This document shows positions 41,887 to 52,172 of a stretch of 64,000 nt of DNA, in pieces (within the stretch, counting starts at the first letter, position 1; each line of letters begins with the position of its first letter). Under the pieces are notes generated by a model that saw only the letters and a program-made list of their open reading frames with translations, ran no database searches and had not been told where the DNA came from. The position numbers were made by a program, and so were the translations under genes. The stretch is from Erinaceus europaeus (taxonomy: Eukaryota > Chordata > Mammalia > Eulipotyphla > Erinaceidae). The stretch spans positions 107,407,587 through 107,471,586 of the forward strand of contig NC_080164.1 of assembly GCF_950295315.1 (NCBI RefSeq). Direction: 5' to 3'.

Positions 41887-44141
41887 AGCTCTACAAGAAT
41901 GGCATTAATATATCTTCAATCTTTGATCTCAGTAAATGTCAATGGCCTGAATTCACCCATTAAAAGGCATAGAGTAAGAAGATGGATCAGAAAACAAAAC
42001 CCAACATTATACTGTCTACAGGAAACCCACCTAACTCAACAAGAAAAACACAGACTCAATGTGAAAGGATGGAAAACTATAATACTAGTCAATGGCCCAC
42101 AAAAAAGGGCAGGAACAGCTATTTTCATATCTGATATGATAGACTTTAAAATAAATAAAATAGGGGTGGACACTACTTAATGCTCAGAGGATCAGTCAAT
42201 TAAGAGAACTTAACAATTATTAACATCTATGCACCCAATGAGAAGCAATCTAAATAGATCAAACATCTACTGAAAGAGCTACAACAATATATTAACAACA
42301 ACACAGTAATAGTAGGGGACTTCAACACCCCATTCCCTCAACATCCAGGCAGAAAATCAATAAAGACGTGAGAGAGCTAAATGAGGATATAGATCAATTA
42401 GAATGTTTGGACATTTTCAGAGTCATTCATCCCACGAAACTGTAGTACACATTCTACTCAAGTCCACGTGGGTCAGTCTCAGACCATATGTTAGGCCACA
42501 AGAAAGCATCAGGAAATTCAAGAGAATTGAAATCATTTCAAGCATATTCTCAGACCACATTGGAATTACTAACACTTAACAATCAACAAAAGATTAGTAA
42601 GAGTCCCAAAATGTGGAAGCTCAACAGTACACTACTTAACAACTACTGGCTCAAAGTGGAAATAAAGGAAGAAATCAAAATGTTTTGAGAGTTCAATGAA
42701 AATGAAGACACAAGTTATCAAAATATTTGGGACACAGCTAAGGCAGTACTTAGAGGGAAGTTCATAGCCATACAAGCATACATTAGGAAATAAGAAAAAG
42801 CACAAGTAAACAGCCTGGTTACATATCTTAAAGACCTATCAAAGGAACAAAGGAACCCTAAAGCAACCAGAAGGACAGAAATCACTGAAATCAATAACAT
42901 TGAAAACAAGAATATCATACAAAAGATCAAGGGAAGTAAATGTTGTTTCTTAAAAAGAGTGAACAAAATCGACTCACAAAAAAAAAAGGGAAAAGACCCA
43001 AATAAATCAGTTCATAAATGAAAGAGGAGATATTACAACAGACAACACAGAAATTCAGCATATCATGTGATACTTCTATGAACAATTATATTCTACCAAG
43101 CTAGAGAATCTTGAAGAAATGGAAGATTTCCTAGATAACTACTAACTTCCAAAATTAAGTAAAGCAGAACTAGATAACGTGAACAGGCCCATCACAGCTA
43201 ATGATATTGAAACAGTTATCAAAAACCTTAGCAAAAATAAAAGTGCTGGACCAGATGATTTTACAAATGAATTCACCAAAACCTTTCAAGAAGAATTAAT
43301 ATCTCTACTTTTAAAAGACTTCCAGAAGATTGAAGTCACTGGAACACTCCTTTCCAGCTTCTATGAAGCCAACATCACTTTGATACCAAAAGCAGACAGG
43401 GACACAAACAAAAAAGAAAACTACAGACCAATATCTCTGAAGAACATAGATGCTAAAATACTGAGCAAAATTCTAGCCAACCAGATACAGCAGTATATTA
43501 AAAATATTGTTCATAATGAAGTGGGGTTTATCCCAGGCATACAAGGTATTTTAATATATGTAAATCAATCAACATGAACCACCACATCAACAAAAGCAAG
43601 ACCAAAAACCACATGGTCATATCAATAGATGCAGAGAAAGACTTTGACAAAATACAACATCCCTTTATGATCAAAACTGACTACAAAAAATGCAATAAAT
43701 GGAAAATTCCTGAAGATAGTGGAGTTTATATATAGCAAACCTACAGCCAACATCATACTCAACGGTGAAAAACTGGAAGCATTTCCCCTCAGATCAGGTA
43801 CTAGACACTGTCACCATTACTATTCAACATAGTCTTGGAAGTTCTTGCCATAGCAAACAGGAAAGAGCAAGGAATTAAAGGCATACAGATTGGAAGAGAA
43901 GAATGCAACTTTCCCTATTTGCAGACAACATGATAGTATACATAGAAAAACCTAAAGAATCCAGCAAGAAGCTTTTGGAAACCATCAGTCTATACAGTAA
44001 GGTGTCAGGCTACAAAATTAACATTCAAAAGTCAGTGGCATTCCTCCATGCAAACACTAAGATAGAAGAAGTTGAAATCCAGAAATCAATTCCATTTACT
44101 ATAGCAACAAAAACAATAAAATACCTAGGAATAAACTTAAC

Positions 44142-44266
44142 GATGACAGAGGACCTAGTGGGGATTGTATTGTTACATGGAAAACTGGAAAATGTTATGC
44201 ATGTTCAAACTATTGTATTTACTGTTGAATGTAAATTTTAATTCCCAATAAAGAAATCTAAAAAAA
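44142..44266 (+). mobile_element. Short L1 3'-end insertion inside ORF2
   Basis: GATGACAGAGGACCTAGTGG to CCCAATAAAGAAATCTAAAAA duplicates the 3' UTR end found at 46158-46285 but sits between ORF2 codons (INLT | KEVKDLY). Same strand as the host L1. No TSD is visible on either side. Confidence 0.88.
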
Positions 44267-44908
44267 GAAGTGAAAGACTTGTATACTGAAAATTATGAGT
44301 CACTACTCAAGGAAATTGAAAAAGACACAAAGAAGTGGAAAGATATTCCATATTCATGGGTTGGAAGAATTAACATCATAAAAAATGAATATACTGCTCA
44401 GAGCCATATACAAATTTAATGCTATCCCCATCAGGATCCCAACCACATTTTTTAGGAGAATAGAACAAATGTGTATCTGGAACCAAAAAAAGACCTAGAA
44501 TTGCCAAAACAATCTTGAGAAGAAAGAACAGACCTGGAGGCATTACACTTCCAGATCTCAAATTGTATTATAGGGCCATTGTCATCAAAACTGCTTGGTA
44601 CTGGAACAGGAATAGACACACTGACTGACCAGTGAAATAGAATTGAGAGCCCAGATTTAAGCTCCCACACCTATGGACATCTACACTTTGACAAAGGTTC
44701 ACAGGCTATTAAATGGGGAAAGCAGAGTCTCTTCAACAAATGGTTTTGGATTAAATGGGTTGAAACATGCAGAAGAATGAAACTGAACCAGTATATTTCA
44801 CCAAATACAAAAGTAAATTCCAAGTGGATCAAGGACTTGGATGTTAGACCAGAAACTATCAGATACTTAGAGGAAAATATTGAGAGAACTCTTTTCTGCA
44901 TAAATTTT

Positions 44909-45178
44909 TTAAAAAATATTTTATTTTATTTATTTATTCCCTTTTGTTGCCCTTGTTGTTTTATTGTTGTCGTCGTTGTTGGATAGGACAGAGAGAAATG
45001 GAGAGAGGAGGGGAAGACAGAGAGGAGGAGAGAAAGATAGACACCTGCAGACCTGCTTCACTGCCTGTGAAGCGACTCCCCTGCAGGTGGGGAGCCGGGG
45101 TTCGAACCGGGATCCTTATGCCGGTCCTTGTGCTTTGCGCCACCTGCGCTTAACCCGCTGCACTACAGCCCGAATCCC
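44909..45178 (-). mobile_element. Young SINE family 1c inside L1 ORF2, perfect TSD
   Basis: Near-identical to the copy at 20061. Reversed order: CCCTTTTGTTGCCCTTG tail, CACCTGCAGACCTGC, GGTTCGAACCGGGATCC (B box) and CTTAACCCGCTGCACTAC (A box). A perfect 14-bp TSD, tctgcataaatttt, lies at 44895-44908 and 45179-45192. Confidence 0.96.
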
Positions 45179-46053
45179 TCTGCATAAATTTTAAAGACAT
45201 GTTCAATGACATGTTCAATTACAAAGAAGACTAAAGCAAGCATAAACCTATGGGACTAGATCAAATTAAAAAGCTTCTGCACAACAAAAGAAACCACTAC
45301 CCAGACCAAGAGACCTCTCACAGAATAGGAGAAGATCTTCACATGCTATACATCAGACAAGAGGCTAATAACCAAAATATATAAAGAGCTTGCCAAACTC
45401 AACAACAAGAAAACAAATAACCCCACCCAAAAATGGAGAGAGGACATGGACAGAATATTCACCAATATTTGGAAGAGATCCAAAAGGCTGAGAAACACAT
45501 GAAAAAATGCTCCAAGTCTTTGATTGTCAGAGAAATGCAAATGAAGACAACAATGAGATACCACTTCACTCCTGTAAGAACATCATACATCAGAAAAGGT
45601 AACAGCAGTAAATTCTGGAGAAGTTGTGGGGTCAAAGGAATCCTCCTGCACTGCAGATGTGAATTTAAATAGGTCCCAACTCTGTGGAGAACAGTCTGGA
45701 GAACTCTTAGGAGGCTAGAAATGGACCTCCACTATGATCATGCAATTCCTCTCCTTGAGATATATCCTAAGGAACCCAACACATCCATCCCAAAAGATCT
45801 GTGAACACATATGCTCTTTGCACCACAATTTGTAACAGCCAAAACCTGGAAACAACCCAGGTGTCCAACAACAGATGAGTGGCTGAGCAAGTGGTGGTAT
45901 ATATACACAATGGAATACTACTCAGCTGTAAAAAATGGTGACTTCACTGTTTTCAGCTGTTCTTAGATGGACCTTGAAAAATTCATGTTAAGTGAAACAA
46001 GTCAGAAACAGAAGGATGAATATAAGATTATCTCATTCTCAGGCAGAAGCTGA

Positions 46054-46293
46054 AAAATAAGATCAGAAGAGAAAACACAAGTATAACCTGAACTGGAATT
46101 GGCATGTTGCACCAAAGTAAAAGACTCTGGGTTGGATGGGAGGGAGAATACAGGTCCAAAAAGGATTACAGAGGACCTAGTGGGGTTTTATTGTTGTATG
46201 GAAAACTGGGAAATGTTATGCATGTACAAACTATTGTATTTACTGTCGAATGTAAAACGTTAATTCCTCAATAAAGAAATAAAAAATTAAAAT
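46054..46293 (+). other. Short L1 3' UTR (about 0.24 kb) and tail
   Basis: GTTGCACCAAAGTAAAAGAC, GAGGACCTAGTGGGG, then TCCTCAATAAAGAAATAAAA. It shares only the CACCAAAGTAAAA motif with the 1.3-kb UTR of the other L1 type. Confidence 0.85.
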
Positions 46294-46311
46294 AAAAATA
46301 AATACATTTGT

Positions 46312-46974
46312 TTGCTAATAAAACTCAACATTTTAAATATGTATCTATTTTATGAGAGAGATGGAGAGAAAGAGAGAGAGCGAGTGAAAGAAAGAGACTG
46401 AGAAACCAGAGTACACTTGATAGCAGAGATTGAACCCAGTCTCTGACACATGCAAAGAATGTGACCTACAGGCTGAGTCACCTCCCTGGCTACCACACTC
46501 AGGATTTTCAATGTTATTTATAAGTCTTGGCCTATAGCCTTTTGACTAAACCCTCACTGCTTTGCTTATCACCCAGTTAAAACCCTGACATTCTCATGTG
46601 AATTGTCCTGAGCAGCCAGAAACAGGAGCCAAGTGTTCTCTTATTTCAGAACAAAAAATGCCCCAATGTGAAACACCACTCAAGAATCCCAAATTTAGCA
46701 AGACACATTTTAATAACAATTGACACTATGGGTCTGTGGTGACACTTCCATTGGCACCCAGCCCCCACCCCTGGTTTCAGATGCTTATGTCTATAGTAGA
46801 TTAGATGTGCCTCCATTTGGAGATGGGAGCTTCCCCCCCCTTTCCTTAGTGGGGGGATTAATGGATTATATTAAAAAAAGAAAAGTGAACATGTCAAGTA
46901 ACTGTTGACTGTGGCTGTCTGGCAGAAGGCCCAGTGGTTTCCTTTATTTATTTATTTAATTTATTTATTAGTTT
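46312..46974. other. Repeat-poor DNA with one old SINE fragment (about 46375-46500, minus)
   Basis: The fragment carries GCAGAGATTGAACCCAG (reversed B box) and CTGAGTCACCTCCCTGGC. A T-rich (ATTT)n run lies at 46943-46985. Confidence 0.45.
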
Positions 46975-47479
46975 TTCTTTATTAGGGGGATTAATGGTTT
47001 ACAGTCGACAGTAAAATACAGTAGTTGGTACATGTGTAACACTTCTCAGTTTTCCACATCACACTCTAAGCACTACCTAGGTCCTCCTCTGCCATCATGT
47101 TCCAGAGCCTGAACACTAATCCCTACCCCAGAGTTCTTTACTTTGCAATACACTAACTCCAGTTCAAGTTCTGCTTTGTGTTCCCTTCTGTTTTTATTTC
47201 TCAACTTCTGTCTATGAGTGAGACCATCCCATACTCATCCTTCTCTTTCTGGATGATCTCACTTCACAGTATTCTTTCAAGCTCCAGCCAAGATGAGGTG
47301 AAGAAGATGAATTGACCATTTTAAATAGCTAAGTAGTATTCCATTGTGCATACATACTATAACTTCCTCAGTCACTCATCTACTGTTGGACACCTGGGTT
47401 GCTTCCAAGTTTTGGCTATTACAAATTGTGCTGTTATGAACATACACAGATCTTTTTGGATGGGTGTTTTTGCTTCCTT
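46975..47479 (-). mobile_element. Antisense L1 (3' UTR and ORF2 end), left half
   Basis: The reverse complement gives an A-rich end, the short-type 3' UTR and then ORF2 text: TTCCATTGTGCATACATAC encodes the reversed YTMEYY-like block near 47340. It is continued at 49145-49290 after the nested L1. Confidence 0.88.
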
Positions 47480-47494
47480 AAGATATAGCTCCAG

Positions 47495-47741
47495 CACAAT
47501 TCATAATAGCTAAAACCTGGAAGCAACCCAGATGCCCAACAACAGATGAGTGGCTGAGAAAACTGTGGTATATATACAAAATGGAATACTATGCAGCTAT
47601 CAAGAACAATGAACCCACCTTCTCTGACCCATCTTGGACAGAGCTAGAAGGTATTATGTTAAATGAGCTAAGTCAGAAAGATAAAGATGAGTATAGGGTA
47701 AAGATGAGTATGGGATGATCCCACTCATCAATAGAAGTTGA
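47495..47741 (+). pseudogene. L1 ORF2 C-terminal fragment
   Basis: It encodes the last part of ORF2: AKTWKQPRCPTTDEWLRKLW-like text from about 47511, then YTMEYYAAIKNNEP-like text around 47573, to the stop at 47739-47741. The 17-bp duplication near 47700 shifts the frame just before the end. Only about 80 codons of a protein that is normally well over 1,200 residues. Confidence 0.88.
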
Positions 47742-49129
47742 GGAAGAAGATCTGAAAGGGAAACTAAAAGCAGGACCTGACCAAATTGTAAGTAGGGCAC
47801 CAAAGTAAAAACCCTGAGGTAAGGGATAGACATGTAGCTTCCTGGGACAGTGGAGGGTGGGAGCGGGTGGGAGGGATAGGTCACATCTTTTGGTGGTGGG
47901 AATGGTGTTTATGTACACTCCTAGTAAAATGTAGTCATATATATCACTAGTTAATTAATACGAAAGGGGGAAAATTAATTGTATGTCTCGAAGTTTTTCA
48001 AAACACAAACTGAATCTTTTCTCAATATATGCAGTGTAATTGATATGTAGACTCTCTCAAAAGCCTAGACCAAGTAGATCAGAAGAAACCAATAGCACAG
48101 CTATATACAAGATACTGGGTACTGTACAGAAAACCCTAACAAAAGGACTTTTCAAAGTTAAACCAATTACCAAATAATATGATGATAACATTAACTATCG
48201 ATTGTCTTTTTGACCCCTAAGACAGCAGGAACCTCACATCTCCACTACAGAACCTCTACTTCCCCCAGTCCTGGAACCATTGGATAGGGCCTACTTTCCT
48301 GTATGCCTCTCCCAATCCATATCAAATAATATTGCATCTGCCGATCACAACCTAACCAACACAACGATTGCCACCTCAACATGCTTCACTTCAGACTGTG
48401 TCCAGAGACTTCATGTGTGGAATGACAACCCTTCAGCTTCATTACTCAGGTGAGACCTTTCCTTTCATAGTATACTCTAATTCCATCTTAGGTCGTTCAC
48501 TTTCTAACAAAGTCCCAAAACCTAGATATACACCAGTTTCTGTGAGAGAGAGCATATGTTCACACATATCCGTAAACTACTGCAAAATATATACCTGAAA
48601 GCAGAAGTACACTAGAGTTTGCAGTGAGTATCCCCCTAACACTTCCTCTCCACTATTCCAAGCTTTGGGTCCATGATTGCTCAACAACTTGTTTGGCTTT
48701 GTATGTGAACTCTCTTTTCAGTCACCAGGTTCCAGATGTCATCAGGATGCCAGTCAGGCTTTCCTGGATTGAAGACCCCACCAATGTGTCCTGGAGCTCT
48801 GCTTCCCCAGAGACCCACCCTACTAGGGAAAGATAGAGGCAGACTGGGAGTATGGACCAACCAGTCAATGACCATGTTCAGCGGGGAAGCAATTACAGAA
48901 GCCAGACCTTCTACCTTCTGCAACCCACAATGTCCCTGGGTCCATGCTCCCAGACGGATAGAGAATGGGAAAGCTAGCAGGGGAGGGGGTGGGATATGGA
49001 GAATGGGTGGTGGGAATTGTGTGGAATTGTACCCCTCCTACCCTATGGTTTTGTTAATTAATACTTTCTTAAATAAAAAATAATAAACAAACAAACAAAA
49101 AACAAACAAACAAATAAATAAATAAATAA
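47495..49129 (+). mobile_element. L1 with long 3' UTR, nested in antisense L1, TSD
   Basis: A 5'-truncated copy: ORF2 end (47495-47741), 3' UTR (47742-49070), and an AAATAAAAAATAATAAAC / (AAAC)n/(AAAT)n tail to 49129. The 15-bp TSD has one mismatch: aagatatagctccag (47480-47494) and aagatatagttccag (49130-49144). An internal duplication of about 17 bp (TAAAGATGAGTATAGGG / TAAAGATGAGTATGGG) lies at 47682-47717. Confidence 0.95.
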
Positions 49130-49144
49130 AAGATATAGTTCCAG

Positions 49145-49290
49145 GAGAGGGATTGCAGGGTCATTAGGTAGGTCCATTTCTAGCCTTCTGATAGTTCTTA
49201 AGACTGCTCTCCACAGCGTCTGGACCAATTTACATTCCCACTAGCAGTGCAGGAGGGTTTCTTGGCCCCCATAATGGAAATGGGACGTCT
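49145..49290 (-). mobile_element. Antisense L1, right half
   Basis: TCATTAGGTAGGTCCATTTC, CTGATAGTTCTTAAGACTGC and CCAATTTACATTCCCAC are reversed ORF2 (RTVWRTL...CKFKLVQ-like block). It joins to 47479 once the nested L1 and one TSD copy are removed. Confidence 0.88.
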
Positions 49291-49552
49291 AAAGGGGTCA
49301 TTAAATTGAAATGAGACTATTAGAATGGTCTCTAACCCAACATCCATGCTATCTTTACAAGAAGAGGACACTGGGACATGGGCAGACTGCAGTGATGCCC
49401 ACCTTGCACAAAGAGGCAGCCAGAGGGCTGTAAGCACCAGAAGGCAACACCACACACCCTATGATCTTCACACTCCAGTCTTCGAACTCTGAGCAAATCA
49501 AGTGCTGTGGCTCTGGCCATCCAGTCTCAAACATATGGATATAAGACCACAT

Positions 49553-49554
<2 letters not shown>
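49291..49554. other. Unique-looking DNA
   Basis: No gene supported. Confidence 0.35.

Positions 49555-49609
<55 letters not shown>
49555..49609. repeat. (CA)n microsatellite
   Basis: About 26 uninterrupted CA units. Confidence 0.95.
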
Positions 49610-49611
<2 letters not shown>

Positions 49612-49839
49612 GAAGCTTAGAGAATAAATTTCCTTCTTTATATTAGTAATATAACCCTCAGTACAGATATGTACAGAAAATTAGACCTCTCCAGGACCTT
49701 TCCCTTACTGCAGAGCAGCAATGGTAGAGACTACTCTACTCTCTGAAGGAAAACTGGGTTAACATACTCTGCCACTGGAGGAAGACTGGTCCTGAAATGA
49801 AGTGCAGCCTAGAATGTTCCCAACTATGAGAATGGATTG

Positions 49840-50545
49840 CGAGATCAGACTGACAGGGACTCAGAGGTTACATAGGTTCCTGTGCTAAATATGAATATAA
49901 ATGGACCCTATGTTAGATCCATGTGGTTTACAGTTAATGGTTTTTATATACTTTCCTCATATTTAGGAGCTATTCTCTGCCCTGATCCATCTTTCTAGGC
50001 CTATTTTAAATTCTGACACCATTTTCCCAGACAATACTTTTAGTCCACTTGCATGGTAGCTATCTAGCTCAGGTAAAACTTAAGTCATGATCCACATGAA
50101 GATCCCTAGTTTCATCTACTCTATTACTATCTTTGGGTTCCTGTTTATTGAACAATTTGCTTTATATATTACCACTTTCCAGCCACCAAGTTGCAGATGC
50201 TAACATGATGCCATTCTGACCTTCCTGGCCAGAAGACCACACCAATATGTCCTAGAACCATACCTCTCCAGAGCCCTACCCCAATAAGGAAAGATAGAAA
50301 AGGTCAGGGGTATGGATCCATTTGCCAATACCCATGTTCAGCAGAGAAGCAATTACAGAAGTCAGAACTCCCACCTTCTGCACCTCATAAAGAATTTTGT
50401 TCCATACTCCCAGAGGGATAAAGAATAGGGAAGCTTCCAATGGAGGGGATGGGACACAGAACTCTAGTGGTGGGAACTGTATGGGATTGTACCTCTGTTA
50501 CCTTACAGTCTTGTTAATCATTATTAAATCATTAATCACTAATGC
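49840..50545 (+). mobile_element. Older L1 3' UTR
   Basis: 50130-50545 matches 22640-23290 block by block (GCCACCAAGTTGCAGATGC, CCAGAGGGATAAAGAATAGG, CTTGTTAATCATTATTAAATC). 49840-50130 is assigned by position only and is less certain. Confidence 0.7.
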
Positions 50546-50549
50546 CATA

Positions 50550-50735
50550 TGATGGCATACCAGGCTGAGTGCACACATTACAATGTGCAAGGACCCATGT
50601 TCAAGTCCCTGGTCCTCACCTGCAGGAAGGAAGCCTTACAAGTGATAAAGCAGTACTGCAGGTGTTTCTCTCTAGCTCCCTTTCCCTCTTGGTTTCTGTC
50701 TCTATTCAATGGAAAAATAAATAAATAAAACAATT
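50550..50735 (+). mobile_element. SINE family 1a
   Basis: ATGGCATACCAGGCTGAGTGC, CCATGTTCAAGTCCC, CACCTGCAGGAAGGAAGCC, CAGTACTGCAGGTG and ATTCAATGGAAAAATAAATAA. Its head sits in the tail of the L1 ending at 50545. Confidence 0.85.
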
Positions 50736-51757
50736 TTTAAAACTTTAAAGAAGCAATCATAAAAAAGAAAAGAAAATGAAGCCCTTTATCTAAAATCAAT
50801 GGAAAAAACCCCCAAACAATAAAACAAGAGAAACAAGGCCATTTGCTGAAGGTTTCAAAGTAGACCCCATGCAAGCATGAGCTTGAATGTACTAGCCTCT
50901 GGAGCTGGTGACATCAAAGCCAGTAAGTCTTAGTGGCTTTATGAGTAATCCCCAGATGACATGGCTCCTTTGTCAAGGTGCTTTGTCAATACAATGCTGA
51001 TGCGTGGTGAGTTGGCAAGGTGAGAAGTAAAATGATTTTTTCCCTTTTTCCCTTTCTATCTTTCTTTCCCTCTCTATAGGTCTATATAGATATCTACACC
51101 TATCCATCTACATGTAGAGTTCAGGTTCCATAATTAATAATGCCTTCAGACAAGAGCAGACAATCTTTTTAAAATGCCTCAAGAATGGCCCAGGAACATT
51201 TATCCTTTTTTTCCTTCTATCGTATGCTTCTTACTTCACAGCACAAGAGAGTGAATACCCAAATCAGTCAAGACCTGAAAAGATTGCACATTTCACTGAT
51301 TCAAAGATCCCTCTCTATATATTTTTACATTTAAAATCCTGAATGGTTGCATCTTAAAATCATTAACAATTTATCACTTTTATAGCTATGTTTTCCTATC
51401 TATACTGAGACTTGAGTTAGTCTATATTTTAGAGGTGACTGAGTGATTGAATTCACAATTGAAGTTATACTTTACCTCCTAGACAAGGTCACCTAAGAAA
51501 CTTCCTGTGAAGAATTAAAGGAGCATAAGGAAAGCCAGCCAGAACAGTGTTTCTTTTTCAAAGTTACAGTGCAGAAAAGGAGGAAAAGAACGAAAGCAGG
51601 GGTTTGCCATGTATACAACCTAGTTTTAGACCCAGCCTCCTGAAAGGGGCTTTGCTCTTTTTCAGCCTCCCACTGAAAGGAGCTTTGCTGCTGTCTCCCC
51701 CATATTTCAATTTAAAAATAATTGTTTATTTATTTAATTTATTTGTTTGTTTATTTT
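50736..51757. other. About 1 kb of repeat-poor DNA
   Basis: No gene supported. The frame from 51547 runs into the SINE at 51758 and is not convincing. Confidence 0.4.
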
Positions 51758-52036
51758 TGCCTCCAGAATTATTGCTGGGGCTTAGTGTCAGCACTATGAA
51801 TCTACTGCTCCTGGTGGCCGTTTCATTTTTTTTCTTTTCCTATTATATTGGATAGACAGAGAGAAACTGAGAAAGGAGGGGGAGAGAGAGAGAGGGAGAA
51901 GGACAAAGAGACATCTGCAGATTTACTTCCTCACTTGAGAAGCATCCCCTCTACAGGTAGGGAACTGGGGTCTTGAACCCGGATACTTGCACTTAGTATT
52001 AAGTGTGTTTAACTGGGTGAACCACAGCCCAGCCCC
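51758..52036 (-). mobile_element. SINE family 1b
   Basis: TTGCCTCCAGAATTATTGCTGG, TGAATCTACTGCTCCTGGTGG, CATCTGCAGATTTAC, GGTCTTGAACCCGG and CCACAGCCCAGCCCC. Confidence 0.88.
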
Positions 52037-52044
52037 CATATTTA

Positions 52045-52172
52045 TTTTATTTATTTACTTTACCAGAGGCCTGCTCAGCTCTGGCTAATGGTGATGCCAG
52101 GGACTGAACTTAGGATCTCAAAGCCTCAGGCATGAAAGTTGTTTGCAGAACCATATGCTGTCTCCTCAGCCC
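52045..52172 (-). mobile_element. SINE family 2
   Basis: TTTACCAGAGGCCTGCTCAGC, TCTGGCTAATGGTGATGCC, GGGACTGAACTTAGG and AACCATATGCTGTCTCC. Directly joined to the SINE at 51758, which probably inserted into its tail. Confidence 0.78.

Larger units (their letters stand above)
41899..46053 (+). pseudogene. L1 ORF2 endonuclease/reverse transcriptase (broken, twice interrupted)
   Basis: An APE-type endonuclease N-terminus is visible at 41899-42180: NVNGLNSPIKRHRVRRWIRK, then a CLQETHL catalytic motif containing the conserved glutamate. The RT domain starts near 43179 with [12 protein letters not shown] and [20 protein letters not shown]. The catalytic box reads FADN at 43918-43929 where family members have FADD or YADD, so one metal-binding aspartate is lost. 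The frame is broken at many places (about 42180, 42690, 43577, 43740). A foreign L1 tail (44142-44266) and a SINE (44909-45178) split the thumb/C-terminal part. The cysteine block follows at about 45560-45672, and the natural stop at 46051-46053 after SFSGRS. Reading around the inserts recovers KYLGINLT / KEVKDLY continuity. Confidence 0.92.
40123..46293 (+). mobile_element. Full-length dead LINE-1 with 18-bp TSD and nested insertions
   Basis: The 5' UTR runs 40123-40883, ORF1 40884-41886, a 12-bp gap follows, then ORF2 41899-46053 and a short 3' UTR to the AATAAAGAAATAAAAAATT tail. A perfect TSD, aaaaataaatacatttgt, flanks it at 40105-40122 and 46294-46311. About 5.8 kb remains after removing the SINE at 44909-45178 and the L1 tail at 44142-44266. 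It is the only copy here with both ends of a full unit. Confidence 0.95.
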
